Source of the DNA: Zooshikella sp050749885
Lineage (GTDB): Bacteria > Pseudomonadota > Gammaproteobacteria > Pseudomonadales > Zooshikellaceae
Assembly: GCF_050749885.1 (NCBI RefSeq)
Contig: NZ_JBOIUB010000006.1
Location: 186,001 to 250,000, forward strand
Direction of reading: 5' to 3'
Length of the DNA: 64,000 bases
Made by a program: the position numbers and the translations under genes
Shown: in pieces, positions 17,261-26,934 of the stretch
Layout of the letters: the number at the start of each line of letters is the position of its first letter
Position numbering within the stretch: position 1 is the stretch's first letter
The notes under the pieces: generated by a model
The model's input: the letters and a program-made list of their open reading frames with translations, nothing else
The model's database searches: none
What the model was told of the DNA's origin: nothing

Positions 17261-18220
17261 TTAACACACAACGCCTGAAGGCTTATTTGCAAGAAAGTTT
17301 AGCAAGTGCTTTTTCGCCTGATCCACTAATCGTTGTCTTGCTTGCTGGCTCCCCCAGGCACAATGGGGGGTTATCAAAAGATTAGGTAACTCAGCAACAA
17401 TCAAGGGATGATCAGCAGCAGGAGGCTCAACTGAGAGTACATCAAGACCAGCACCCGCTAATCGATTGCTCATTAGGGCTTGTAACAGAGCAACCTCATC
17501 AATTAAGTCGCCACGAGCCGTATTAATTAAATAAGCATGAGGATATAACCAGCTCAAGGTTTCATCATTAATTAAGTGTTTAGTTTGCTCTGTCAACGGA
17601 CAATGTAAGGACACAATATCGGCTTGAGCAAAGGCTTCAGCTAAAGGTAATCGGCTCTTGCTATCTTGTTGTGGCGAACCAGGCACCTGAGCAAGCAAGA
17701 CTTCCATTCCAAAAGACTCACCAATTTTAGCGACTCGCTTACCTAACTCACCATAACCAACAATAACTAGCTTTTTAGACGCCAGCTCGATAATAGGAAA
17801 GTCGAGCAAACAAAAAAATGGACTTACGGACCACCGTCCTTGTTTGACTGCTTGTTGATAACGATATTGCTGTGTCACCAAGGAGAGAATCAACCCCCAT
17901 GTATGCTGCGCAACACTATCAGTGCCATAACGGGTTATATGGGTAACCGTAATTCCCTGTTTTTTTGCTGCAATTAAATCAACATTGTTGGTACCTGTCG
18001 CTAATATACCAATGTAACGCAGCTGAGGATTTTTCTGTATGAGCGCTTCATTAATAACAACTTTATTCGTAAAAACCACACTACACGACTCAATCCGTGT
18101 TGCAACTTGATCACCACGGGTCGCACCAAATATCTGAAAAGGCATTATTTCTTGAAAAGACGACAGATTAATATCACTGCCAAGGCTTTTTGCATCCAAA
18201 ATAATACCTTTGTTATTCAT
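17261..18220 (-). CDS. D-2-hydroxyacid dehydrogenase (glycerate/hydroxypyruvate type)
   Basis: This 319-residue NAD-dependent dehydrogenase interconverts a 2-hydroxyacid and its 2-ketoacid; glycerate/hydroxypyruvate is the likeliest substrate by family resemblance. The substrate-binding domain includes YIGILATGTNNVDL. The Rossmann motif is VIVGYGELGKRVAKIG. The catalytic triad is visible: Arg in NTARGDLID, Glu in DVLSVEPP and His in ITPHCAWGS. The stop of rlmB lies 4 bases upstream of its ATG, so the two are likely co-transcribed, although this gene is not a usual rlmB neighbour. Substrate specificity cannot be fixed from sequence. Confidence 0.88.
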   Translation of the reverse strand: MNNKGIILDAKSLGSDINLSSFQEIMPFQIFGATRGDQVATRIESCSVVFTNKVVINEALIQKNPQLRYIGILATGTNNVDLIAAKKQGITVTHITRYGTDSVAQHTWGLILSLVTQQYRYQQAVKQGRWSVSPFFCLLDFPIIELASKKLVIVGYGELGKRVAKIGESFGMEVLLAQVPGSPQQDSKSRLPLAEAFAQADIVSLHCPLTEQTKHLINDETLSWLYPHAYLINTARGDLIDEVALLQALMSNRLAGAGLDVLSVEPPAADHPLIVAELPNLLITPHCAWGSQQARQRLVDQAKKHLLNFLANKPSGVVC

Positions 18221-18224
18221 TACA

Positions 18225-18971
18225 CTAACAGCCTTTTACTTTCCTTTGACGAACAGCTTCAAAAAGACAAATACCTGTCGCGACAGACACGTTCAAACTG
18301 CTGACCAATCCAGCCATCGGTATCTTTGTGAGCTGGTCACATAGCTCTCTTGTCAGTCTGCGCAACCCTTTACCTTCCGCACCTAAAACCAATGCTGTTG
18401 GTCCTGTTAAATCTGTTGTATACAGGTCTTGTGTCGCCTCACCAGCCATACCTGTAATCCAAATACCTCGATCCTGAAGCATCCGCAATGTACGCGCTAA
18501 ATTGGTCACTGAAAAAAACGCGACGCTTTCCGCAGCACCAGAGGCAACCTTCCTCGCTACAGGAGTAAGACCCACTGCTTTATCTTTTGGGGCAATCACC
18601 GCATGAACTCCTGCGGCATCAGCAGAACGTAAACAAGCACCCAGGTTATGAGGATCTGTCACGCTATCCAGCACTAACACGAAAGGAGGCTCTTCAAGTG
18701 TATCCAATAAATGCACTAGCTCTTCTTCTGTCTTACCTCGGGAAGCTCTTACTTTAATAACAACGCCCTGATGCGTTTTTGCGTGCTGATCTAGGACTTT
18801 TCTAGAAACCACTGAGCACGTGATATGCTGTTTTTCAGCAAAAGTGCGTATTTTATTGATTTGTTCCCCTTCTCTCCCTTGCTGAAGAAGAATTTCAATA
18901 ACATCATCCGGTCTTTGATTAAGCTGTGCGAGTACCGCATGAATCCCATAAACTATGTCAGTATTACTCAT
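18225..18971 (-). CDS. rlmB: 23S rRNA (guanosine-2'-O)-methyltransferase RlmB
   Basis: RlmB methylates the 2'-O of G2251 in 23S rRNA. The 248-residue SpoU-family protein begins with the L30e-like substrate-binding domain (DIVYGIHAVLAQLNQRP). The knotted methyltransferase domain has the three SpoU motifs: DSVTDPHNLGACLRSADAAG, ALVLGAEGKGLRRL and IPMAGLVSSLNVSVATGI. It follows rnr after 10 bases, the widespread rnr-rlmB pair. Confidence 0.96.
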   Translation of the reverse strand: MSNTDIVYGIHAVLAQLNQRPDDVIEILLQQGREGEQINKIRTFAEKQHITCSVVSRKVLDQHAKTHQGVVIKVRASRGKTEEELVHLLDTLEEPPFVLVLDSVTDPHNLGACLRSADAAGVHAVIAPKDKAVGLTPVARKVASGAAESVAFFSVTNLARTLRMLQDRGIWITGMAGEATQDLYTTDLTGPTALVLGAEGKGLRRLTRELCDQLTKIPMAGLVSSLNVSVATGICLFEAVRQRKVKGC

Positions 18972-18981
18972 TTAAAATCTG

Positions 18982-21507
18982 TCACTTTGTTTTTTTTACA
19001 CGACGCTTACGCGGTGCTTTTGATGTTTCTGTTACAACGTTTGAGGTTGATGAGCTCACATTAGTTTTGCGTTTTCCTTTATTCTTATTCTTTTTGGGTT
19101 TATTTTTCTTTTTTTTACTCGCGCTATCCTCAAAACGCTTTACTGATGCATCACCTTGCTTATTTCCACGCTTTTTTCTGTTGTTGCTTGGCTTCTTTTT
19201 TTGCTTGCTACTGGTACGCTGTCCTTTCTTGCTATTGATAGGACTAGACGTTAATTCAAAGTCAATTTTCTTCTCATCTAAATTGACCTTAACTACCTGT
19301 ACCTCAAGCGTATCCCCCAACCTAAAACGTCGTCCGGTACGCTCCCCCACTAACACTTGGTGCACAACATCATAGTGGTAATAGTCTTCCGGCAACGCGG
19401 TGATATGAACTAATCCCTCAATATAGATATCATTCAATTCAACAAACAAGCCGAAAGCGGTAACTGCACTAACAACCCCCGAAAAGGTTTGGCCAAGGTG
19501 GGCTTGCATATACTCACACTTCAGCCAGTCTGTAGCATCCCGTGTCGCATCATCAGCTCTGCGCTCTGTCATGGAACAGTGCTCACCCAGAACCTGCATA
19601 TCACCGATTTCATATGGATAAGATCTTGAAATCTGTGTAGGTTCACCTTGAGTAACACACTTCACACTGTTAGAAGCTAAATTGCTATGAATCACAGCAC
19701 GAATGGCACGATGAACCAGCAAATCAGGATAACGACGAATGGGTGAAGTGAAATGCGTATAAGCAAGATAGGCCAGCCCAAAGTGCCCAACATTGTTTGG
19801 TGAATAAACAGCTTGACTCATCGAACGTAACAGCATGGTTTGAATCAAGTGTGCATCAGGTCGTCCCTCGATTTGCGCTAGTACTTTTTGGAAGCTGGCA
19901 GGTTTCAGCTTATCAGACATGGGTATCGTCAGCCCAAGCTCACCCAAGAACTGCTGCAAATTCAATAATTTATCAGACTTTGGTCCCTCATGAATTCGAT
20001 AAAGTGCTGGCAGTTCATGCTTTTCTAAAAAGCGTGCTGTTGCCACATTGGCACAAAGCATACACTCTTCAATGACTTTATGAGCATCATTGCGAACGAC
20101 AGGAACAATTCGCTCAATCTTTCTACCTTCACCAAAAACGATTTGCGTTTCAGTCGTTTCAAAGTCAATGGCCCCACGCGTTTCCCTAGCCGCTCTCAGT
20201 GCTAAGTACATTGCATACAGATTTTGCAAATGGGGGGAAACTTCATTCAATACACTATCAACAGGCTCATTTTTTTCTGTCGAGCCCTCAAACAGCTTAC
20301 CAACCTGGGTATACGTTAACCTGGCATGAGAATGAATTATCCCCTCAAAAAACGTATAACCACTCAATCGGCCTTGAGCACTGATTGTCATCTCACAAAC
20401 CATCGCTAAACGATCAACATGAGGGTTCAGCGAACACAATCCATTGGACAATATTTCAGGCAACATCGGAATAACATAACCAGGGAAGTAAACAGAATTA
20501 CCCCGATTAAGCGCCTCCCTGTCCAGCGCAGAGTCTTTTTTCACATAGTGGGATACATCAGCAATAGCAACATATAAACGCCAACCCCCACCTTTTTTCG
20601 GCGCACAGAAAACGGCATCATCAAAGTCTTTAGCATCCTCACCATCAATTGTGACAAACGGCAGAGTTCGCAAATCAACTCGATTGAGCTTATCGGCTTC
20701 TTCAACTTCCGTTGTATAAACTGCAACGTCATCAGTAACGGCCTCAGGCCATTCATGAGGTAGCTCATGAACCCGAGTTGCCACATCTACTTCCATGCCT
20801 GGTGCCATATGATCACCTAGCACCTCTTTAATAATTCCCTGCGGCAACAGACGTCGGGTAGGCTGCTGAGTGATTTCGACAACAACATACTGACCTTGAC
20901 TAGGCTGAATGGGGCCTGGCTCAACCTGAATATCTTTATCAATACGTTTATTCTCTGGGGTAACAAACTGGGTATTTCCCTTCTTGTAAAAACGCCCCAC
21001 TAATTGTTGATTTTTTCTTTCCAGAATTTCTACAAGTGCAGCTTCACGACGGCCACGACGATCAACACCCGCCTCTCTGACCACCACTATGTCGCCATCC
21101 ATGAGCTGTCTCATTTCTGTACCAGAGACATAGAGATCATCAGAACCATCATCAGGGGCTACAAAACCATAGCCATCACGATGCCCAATCACCCGCCCTT
21201 TGACTAAATCCATCTTAGACAGTAAGCCATAAGCACCTTTACGCGTAGACAATAACTGTCCATCACGCTCCATTGCACGCAAACGGCGGCGAAGCGCTTC
21301 ACGACTGTCGTCGTTATCAATTTCAAGTACACGACAGAGTGCCGACAACGTGGCTGGAGTACCACGCTCTTCTAGTAACTGCATAATCAGCTGTCGGCTA
21401 GGAATAGGATTTTCGTATTTTTTTGCCTCTTCGGCAGCCTGAGGATCAGCGTTTTTCCACCAACCAGACATTTTGGAATTTCTTTTCAAATTTTCTTTTC
21501 TTTTCAA
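18982..21507 (-). CDS. rnr: Ribonuclease R
   Basis: RNase R is a processive 3'-5' exoribonuclease that degrades structured RNA and acts in rRNA quality control and trans-translation. The 841-residue product has an N-terminal winged-helix region (PIPSRQLIMQLLEERG), cold-shock domains, the RNB catalytic domain (TIDGEDAKDFDDAVFC, with the metal-binding aspartates), an S1 domain (GQTFSGVVSAVTAFGLFVEL), and a long lysine-rich tail of about 80 residues. The open frame begins at 21507. An internal ATG at 21471 (MSGWWKNADPQ, 829 residues) matches the family N-terminus better and is a likely alternative start. Neither has a good ribosome-binding site. Confidence 0.95.
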   Translation of the reverse strand: MKRKENLKRNSKMSGWWKNADPQAAEEAKKYENPIPSRQLIMQLLEERGTPATLSALCRVLEIDNDDSREALRRRLRAMERDGQLLSTRKGAYGLLSKMDLVKGRVIGHRDGYGFVAPDDGSDDLYVSGTEMRQLMDGDIVVVREAGVDRRGRREAALVEILERKNQQLVGRFYKKGNTQFVTPENKRIDKDIQVEPGPIQPSQGQYVVVEITQQPTRRLLPQGIIKEVLGDHMAPGMEVDVATRVHELPHEWPEAVTDDVAVYTTEVEEADKLNRVDLRTLPFVTIDGEDAKDFDDAVFCAPKKGGGWRLYVAIADVSHYVKKDSALDREALNRGNSVYFPGYVIPMLPEILSNGLCSLNPHVDRLAMVCEMTISAQGRLSGYTFFEGIIHSHARLTYTQVGKLFEGSTEKNEPVDSVLNEVSPHLQNLYAMYLALRAARETRGAIDFETTETQIVFGEGRKIERIVPVVRNDAHKVIEECMLCANVATARFLEKHELPALYRIHEGPKSDKLLNLQQFLGELGLTIPMSDKLKPASFQKVLAQIEGRPDAHLIQTMLLRSMSQAVYSPNNVGHFGLAYLAYTHFTSPIRRYPDLLVHRAIRAVIHSNLASNSVKCVTQGEPTQISRSYPYEIGDMQVLGEHCSMTERRADDATRDATDWLKCEYMQAHLGQTFSGVVSAVTAFGLFVELNDIYIEGLVHITALPEDYYHYDVVHQVLVGERTGRRFRLGDTLEVQVVKVNLDEKKIDFELTSSPINSKKGQRTSSKQKKKPSNNRKKRGNKQGDASVKRFEDSASKKKKNKPKKNKNKGKRKTNVSSSTSNVVTETSKAPRKRRVKKTK

Positions 21508-21829
21508 TGAATTTCTACTTATTTATTAACTGATATACCCAAAAATAAAGGTTATTAATGATGTATTCCTAAATGAAACACTACCTTTCTTTTATGCATG
21601 TATATATTACACAGCTAATGGTTAACATATCTCTCCATCTCACAGATGAAGTGTGTGTCGTATAAAAGGAAGAGTCAATCATTTTGCAGGTAGCCAAACC
21701 AAAGGTATTAAAAAATACCTTTGGTTCAGGATGCTTCAGAGTTTAACTACTCTGAGCAGTTTGGAGGGAAGAAGCAGCATAGCGATTTTCAGTAACCTAA
21801 TTCAAAATAAGTAAAGTACTTGTTTAATA
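21508..21829. other. Intergenic region between purA and rnr with two hairpins
   Basis: This 322-base gap contains a perfect 13-bp stem with a 4-base loop (21697-21709 with 21714-21726, AACCAAAGGTATT and its complement) and a 6-bp stem (21737-21742 with 21749-21754, CAGAGT/ACTCTG). Both lie just downstream of the purA stop on the minus strand. They probably end the purA transcript but lack a T tract. Pseudomonas carries a tRNA-Leu here; I looked for a T-arm and acceptor and found none. Confidence 0.55.
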
Positions 21830-23122
21830 TTAGGCAAAAGGGCTACGCAGAATAATCGTTTCATTACGATCTGGCCCTGTTGAAATAATATCAATCGGAG
21901 CACCTACCACTTCCTCTAAGCGTTTGATGTAATTACGTGCATTTTGAGGTAAGTCCTCCAACCGCTTAGCACCTACTGTTGACTCTTGCCAGCCAGGTAA
22001 CTCTTCATAAACTGGCGCTACAGATGCGTAAACATCTGCATCAAACGGACAGCCATTTATCTGTTGCTGTTCACTTTGATAACTCGTACAAATTTTAATG
22101 GTTTCCAGACCATCTAACACATCCAGCTTGGTCAGGCATAGTCCTGAAATACTATTGACATCAACTGCATAACGAAGTGCCACAGCATCAAACCACCCAC
22201 AACGACGAGGACGCCCTGTCGTCGCACCAAATTCATTACCCTTAGTGGCTAAGTGACGACCTGTTTCACAGCTCAACTCAGTTGGGAATGGTCCAGAACC
22301 AACTCGGGTGGTATAGGCTTTGGTAATACCTAACACATAATCCAGATACAAAGGACCAAACCCACTGCCTGTGGCAACCCCACCAGCAGTTGTATTTGAA
22401 GAGGTTACAAATGGGTATGTGCCATGATCAATATCCAATAGCGCACCTTGTGCACCTTCAAACAGAATGTTTTTACCTTGCTGACGATACTGATGCAAAG
22501 TTGCTGTAACGTCTTCAATCATTGGCTGCATGGCATCACCCATCGCCAAGGTATCATCCAACACCTCACGAAAGTCTAAAGCATCAGCTTTGTAGTAATG
22601 TTGCAAAACAAAGTTATGATACTCCATCACTTCCTGCAGTTTATCGGCAAAACGGTTATGGTTGAGCAGGTCACCCAAACGCAGTCCCCGACGAGAAACC
22701 TTATCTTCATATGCGGGACCAATACCACGACCAGTTGTGCCTATCTTGTTGTTGCCTCGGGCCTGTTCACGCGCCTGGTCCAGTGCAGTATGGAATGGCA
22801 GAATGAGTGGACAAGACGGACTTAACCGCAACCTATCCCGGGCCGGAACGCCTTTATCTTCAAGTTCCTTCAACTCTTTCAGCAATGCTTCTGGTGATAA
22901 CACAACACCATTACCGATGTAACACATCACACCATCACGCAAAATACCTGAAGGAATCAGGTGCAATACCGTTTTTTGTCCATCGATGACCAGCGTATGA
23001 CCAGCATTATGTCCACCTTGATAACGGGCAACTGCAGATACCTCTTCAGTCAAAAGATCTACAATTTTACCTTTACCTTCATCACCCCATTGGGTGCCCA
23101 ATACAACAACATTTTTACCCAT
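21830..23122 (-). CDS. purA: Adenylosuccinate synthetase PurA
   Basis: PurA makes adenylosuccinate from IMP, aspartate and GTP, the first committed step to AMP. The frame is open further upstream, but the ATG at 23122 gives the family start MGKNVVVLGTQWGDEGKGK and 430 residues (432 in E. coli). Key motifs are the P-loop-like GDEGKGK, the catalytic region YQGGHNAGHTLV, the IMP-binding TTGRGIGPAYEDK, and GVTTGRPRRCGWFD-type residues (here GATTGRPRRCGWFD). It follows hisZ after 55 bases on the same strand. Confidence 0.96.
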   Translation of the reverse strand: MGKNVVVLGTQWGDEGKGKIVDLLTEEVSAVARYQGGHNAGHTLVIDGQKTVLHLIPSGILRDGVMCYIGNGVVLSPEALLKELKELEDKGVPARDRLRLSPSCPLILPFHTALDQAREQARGNNKIGTTGRGIGPAYEDKVSRRGLRLGDLLNHNRFADKLQEVMEYHNFVLQHYYKADALDFREVLDDTLAMGDAMQPMIEDVTATLHQYRQQGKNILFEGAQGALLDIDHGTYPFVTSSNTTAGGVATGSGFGPLYLDYVLGITKAYTTRVGSGPFPTELSCETGRHLATKGNEFGATTGRPRRCGWFDAVALRYAVDVNSISGLCLTKLDVLDGLETIKICTSYQSEQQQINGCPFDADVYASVAPVYEELPGWQESTVGAKRLEDLPQNARNYIKRLEEVVGAPIDIISTGPDRNETIILRSPFA

Positions 23123-23177
23123 GACAATTTCTCTAAAGTTTCTAGGAATAAACAAAACTTTGTGCTGCTGTACTGCC

Positions 23178-24353
23178 TTACAGCGGTAACACCTGCCATT
23201 GCCCATCAGTATGGACCAACTGTCGATCACAGCCCAACGACTCTGGACACGTCTGTGCATCAGGTAGTGCACAAATAACACGCTCTCCTCGTTGACGAAG
23301 CTCATCGACTACTACGCGGTCAACGTCTACAGGAGCCCATATACTTTTTTCAGTTTGAATCACTTCTGCAGTCAGCAGGTTTAATAAAACCTTTAAATCT
23401 GTACTAAAACCGGTTGCAGGCCGGGAACGACCATAGCAAGCACCAACACCATCATAACGACCACCTTGAGCAACCGCTTGCCCTTGCCCAGGAGTATAGG
23501 CTGCAAAAAGAACCCCTGTATGGTAATCAAAGCCTCGCTGTTCACTCAGGTCAAAGTACAGTGTCACCTTAGGATTAACCTGTTGAATACCCGAAGCAAT
23601 CTCTTCAAGTTGTGTCAGTGCATTTAAAACTTGCTCTCCAGCGGGTGCCAGACTGGACTTTGCTTGCTGAAGTACATCAATGTCACCACAAAGTGTCGGT
23701 AACATCTGCAGCATAGATGCTAACGTTACATCTGAAATCTTCTGCTGGATAAAGTCATGTAATTCTGGAAGTGCTTTTCGCTGCATTAACAAATGCAACT
23801 CTTCTTGGTCTGTTTTACTAAGGTTTGCATTGGCTAAAATACCTTTCCAAATTCCAGCATGTCCCATTCCAACACAAACGTCGTCTAAGCCAACCAGTGC
23901 TAATGTTGCCAGCATCAGGTTTATCACTTCAAGATCACTGGCGATCCCCGCATGTCCGTATAACTCGGCACCTACTTGAATAGGACTACGTGAAGCTGCC
24001 AGTGAACATGGCTTAGTATGAAAAACACTTCCACAATAACATAGCCTTACAGGCCCTTCTTTTCCTAGCTTATGAGCGTCAATCCTAGCCACAGAGGGTG
24101 TCGTATCAGCACGCAAAGCCATCATGCGTCCCGTTAGCTGATCTATTATCTTAAACATCTGCAACTCAAGATCATGATTACTTTCTGTGAGTAGCGAGTC
24201 TAAATACTCAATATGGGGTGGAATAACTAAGTCATATCCCCAGCTATGGTATAAGTCCAAAAGAAGGCGGCGTAGCCCTTCCACCTGCATAGCATCAGGA
24301 GGCAGCACCTCATCAATACCATCCGGTAGTAGCCAACGATCAGCAACAGTCAT
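23178..24353 (-). CDS. hisZ: ATP phosphoribosyltransferase regulatory subunit HisZ
   Basis: HisZ is a catalytically dead histidyl-tRNA synthetase paralogue that activates the short form of HisG in histidine biosynthesis. The 391-residue product begins DRWLLPDGIDEVLPPDA. It shows class II synthetase features (MMALRADTTPSVARI, RLCYCGSVFH, and GGRYDGVGACYGRSRPATGFS) but lacks an anticodon-binding domain. Its place between DUF2065 and purA matches Pseudomonas. Its presence implies that the genome encodes a short-form HisG elsewhere. Confidence 0.93.
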   Translation of the reverse strand: MTVADRWLLPDGIDEVLPPDAMQVEGLRRLLLDLYHSWGYDLVIPPHIEYLDSLLTESNHDLELQMFKIIDQLTGRMMALRADTTPSVARIDAHKLGKEGPVRLCYCGSVFHTKPCSLAASRSPIQVGAELYGHAGIASDLEVINLMLATLALVGLDDVCVGMGHAGIWKGILANANLSKTDQEELHLLMQRKALPELHDFIQQKISDVTLASMLQMLPTLCGDIDVLQQAKSSLAPAGEQVLNALTQLEEIASGIQQVNPKVTLYFDLSEQRGFDYHTGVLFAAYTPGQGQAVAQGGRYDGVGACYGRSRPATGFSTDLKVLLNLLTAEVIQTEKSIWAPVDVDRVVVDELRQRGERVICALPDAQTCPESLGCDRQLVHTDGQWQVLPL

Positions 24354-24385
24354 GGTCTTACTCGCAATCAGCTAATTGATCAAAT

Positions 24386-24577
24386 CTAATGAATTACATA
24401 AAGCAATGCTGTACCCGTTAACATGCTTACCAAGCCAATAATGCGCAATGTTTTATCATCAATCTGCGCCAACATTGCCACTAACTCACGCCACCGATGG
24501 GGGTACAAAAAGGGAATAATGCCTTCAATCACCAACATTAAACAAAAAGCAACAAGTAATTCACGCCAAAAGTCCAT
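24386..24577 (-). CDS. DUF2065 (YjeT-like) small membrane protein
   Basis: This 63-residue protein has two hydrophobic helices (ELLVAFCLMLVIEGIIPFL and IIGLVSMLTGTALLYVI) separated by a basic loop (YPHRWREL), the pattern of DUF2065/YjeT. The frame is open to a TTG at 24592, but the ATG at 24577 (MDFWRELLV) matches the family. It is nearly always found beside hflC, as here. Function is unknown. Confidence 0.85.
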   Translation of the reverse strand: MDFWRELLVAFCLMLVIEGIIPFLYPHRWRELVAMLAQIDDKTLRIIGLVSMLTGTALLYVIH

Positions 24578-24629
24578 CGATGCTGCGTCCAAGCTAATTG
24601 ATAAACAAAAATCTCCAAGTATCAGGCAA

Positions 24630-24657
24630 CAAAAAACCGGGTAATGGACCCGGTTTG
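24630..24657 (-). terminator. Intrinsic terminator of the hflX-hflK-hflC unit
   Basis: A perfect 9-bp stem (24634-24642 with 24648-24656, AAACCGGGT/ACCCGGTTT) with a 5-base loop is followed, on the minus strand, by a run of T ending in GTTG. It lies about 55 bases after the hflC stop and just before the DUF2065 gene. Confidence 0.85.
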
Positions 24658-24709
24658 AACAATCATAACACGATTTTTATGGAGTACAGAAGTTGTTTAA
24701 TAGATTCCT

Positions 24710-25609
24710 TTATTCATTACTACTGACTGGCTTATCAGACTGTCTTTCAGAGTTTTTCAGGTATTTGAAAAAGTCACTATCAGGCTCCAATATCATCATG
24801 CCATTATTTTCTTTAAAGCTTTCTTTGTAAGCATGCAAGCTACGGTAAAAGGCATAAAACTCTGGATCCTGATTATATGCATTGGCATATATTGCCGCGG
24901 CTTTGGCGTCACCTTCACCTCGAATTTTCTCAGCTTCTCTATAGGCTTCTGCTAGCAATACACGACGCTCACGATCAGCTGTAGCGCGAGTAATTTCCGC
25001 TTGCTCATTACCTTGTGAGCGCAATTCCTGAGCTTCTTTCTCACGCTCTGTAGCCATCCGCTCAAAAACTGAATCACTTACCTGGGGAGGTAGATCAATC
25101 CGTTTAACGCGTAAGTCATTAACACGAATACCGTAGTTTTCCTCAGTAAACTTGTTAAGCACTTTAGTCAATTCTTCCATTAACTCATCCCGCTTACCGG
25201 AAACAACCTCTTGTAGAGAGAGTCTTCCCACACGGTTCCGTAACCCAGACTCAACACGTTGAGATAGCAAACGGTTTGCCTGTAATACGCTTCCTGCAGT
25301 AGAACGGTAGAATTTACCCACATCCTTAATACGCCATTTAACGTATGAGTCTACGATAAGTGCCTTTTTTTCTTGAGTCAGAAAGCGCTCTGGTGGTGCA
25401 TCCAGTGTCAACAAACGACCATCAAATTTGATGACCTTATCAATGATGGGTGCCTTGATATGCAACCCTGGTTGTACATCTGGCGCCACAAGCTGTCCAA
25501 AGCGTAACACCACAGCCCGCTCAATTTGCGTCACGATATAAAAGCTATCCCAACCGACCAGGACAACAATAAAAGTAAGAATCAAACCTAATAATGATTT
25601 AGGTGTCAT
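24710..25609 (-). CDS. hflC: FtsH protease modulator HflC
   Basis: HflC pairs with HflK in a large periplasmic-facing ring that encloses and restrains the FtsH protease. The 299-residue product has an N-terminal anchor (SLLGLILTFIVVLVGWDSFY), then the SPFH/band-7 domain (ERAVVLRFGQLVAPDVQPGLH) and a helical region rich in E, R and A (TRATADRERRVLLAEAYREAEKIRGEGDA). The ATG at 25609 overlaps the hflK stop by 4 bases. Confidence 0.96.
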   Translation of the reverse strand: MTPKSLLGLILTFIVVLVGWDSFYIVTQIERAVVLRFGQLVAPDVQPGLHIKAPIIDKVIKFDGRLLTLDAPPERFLTQEKKALIVDSYVKWRIKDVGKFYRSTAGSVLQANRLLSQRVESGLRNRVGRLSLQEVVSGKRDELMEELTKVLNKFTEENYGIRVNDLRVKRIDLPPQVSDSVFERMATEREKEAQELRSQGNEQAEITRATADRERRVLLAEAYREAEKIRGEGDAKAAAIYANAYNQDPEFYAFYRSLHAYKESFKENNGMMILEPDSDFFKYLKNSERQSDKPVSSNE

Positions 25610-26778
25610 CGTACAGTCCTCCCTGTTCTAGTGCTTGTGGGAGTTCGCTTACGAAGCTCATCTGCTACACGATTAGCGATGCTATTCATCTCTTGCTGTG
25701 TTAAACCTGTTGAAGACGCTGATGAACTAGCACTTGTACTACTTCCCGTGAGTTTTTCTAAAGGCAAGTACATCACATTATTTCCACCTTTTACGTCAAC
25801 CAATACTTTATTGGTTGTCGCCAGCACTTCTTGCAATGCATCCAGGTATAAACGCTCACGAGTGACTTCTGGTGCTTTTTGATATTCAGCATAAAGTCTG
25901 GAGAAACGATCAGCCTCACCTTCAGCTTTAGCTATCACCTCCTGACGATAACCTCCTGCCTCTTCTAGCTTACGCTGAGCCTCACCTCGTGCTTCTGGAA
26001 TGATGGCATTACTATACGCTTGCGCTTTATTCTGCACGCGCTCTTTATCTTCACGAGCTCGAATAACATCATCAAATGAGGCCTGCACTTCTCGTGGGGG
26101 CTGAGCTGCCTCAACGTTGATTCGCCCAATATGAATACCCGCTTTATACAGATTAATATAAGACTGTAAGCGATCTTTCACTTCATCTGCCAGCGCTTCA
26201 CGTCCTTCGGTAAGCACCGCATGCATTTCAGAACCACCCACCACATGTCGTAGAGCACTTTGAGTCGCATGCTCCAAACTGCTGATAGGATCCTCAACTT
26301 GCAGCACGAAGTCTTTAAGGTTGCCTACGTTGTACTGTACAGACATCGCTACTTCGACGATATTTTCATCCTCTGTCAACATTTGTTGGCGTAAGTTATA
26401 GGTACGAAACTCCGTCACTCGCTCCTGAAACTTTTTCTCAAAAGGAGGAAAATACATATGTAAGCCTGGACCTACAGTGTCATGATATTTTCCCAGACGA
26501 AGCACGACAGCTTGTTCTTTTTCGTCTACGGTATACACCGCATTCCACACATAAAGAACAGCTGCAATGATAACAATAAGAGAGAACATGCCACCGGAGC
26601 CAGACCCCCGCCGTCCAGACGTAGAGCCCCCCCCTTTTCCACCAAATAGCCCACTCAGCTTTTGCTGAAATTTGCGAAGCACCTCATCAAGATCAGGAGG
26701 CCCCTGATTATTACCCTTATTACCACCCCCCCAAGGGTCTTGATGCTTGTCATTTCCACCCGGTTCATTCCAGGCCAT
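25606..26778 (-). CDS. hflK: FtsH protease modulator HflK
   Basis: HflK is the partner of HflC in the FtsH-regulating membrane complex. The open frame extends to 26853, but the ATG at 26778 gives the typical start MAWNEPGGNDKHQDPWGG and has GGAG 6 bases upstream, giving 390 residues. A glycine-rich cytoplasmic stretch is followed by one transmembrane helix (GGMFSLIVIIAAVLYVWNAVY), the SPFH domain (EKEQAVVLRLGKYHDTVGPG) and a coiled, charged C-terminal region. It is translationally coupled to hflC. Confidence 0.96.
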   Translation of the reverse strand: MAWNEPGGNDKHQDPWGGGNKGNNQGPPDLDEVLRKFQQKLSGLFGGKGGGSTSGRRGSGSGGMFSLIVIIAAVLYVWNAVYTVDEKEQAVVLRLGKYHDTVGPGLHMYFPPFEKKFQERVTEFRTYNLRQQMLTEDENIVEVAMSVQYNVGNLKDFVLQVEDPISSLEHATQSALRHVVGGSEMHAVLTEGREALADEVKDRLQSYINLYKAGIHIGRINVEAAQPPREVQASFDDVIRAREDKERVQNKAQAYSNAIIPEARGEAQRKLEEAGGYRQEVIAKAEGEADRFSRLYAEYQKAPEVTRERLYLDALQEVLATTNKVLVDVKGGNNVMYLPLEKLTGSSTSASSSASSTGLTQQEMNSIANRVADELRKRTPTSTRTGRTVR

Positions 26779-26934
26779 AGACTTCTCCGTTACACCCGTG
26801 ATGATTAGATAATCAGTAAAAACGCTGTGTAACAAACAAATGTTATTACACAACTCGCTTTAATAATGATTTGTTTTGAAATTGTAGGAACCTTAGCGCA
26901 GAGGTGCAACTTTACTTTCCAAGGTTATTCGTCT

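Noticed and set aside
21508..21829. Expected tRNA-Leu between purA and rnr, as in Pseudomonas
   Set aside because: I looked on both strands for a T-loop (TTCGA/TTCAA context), CCA end and D-arm and found none. The hairpins present do not form a cloverleaf.
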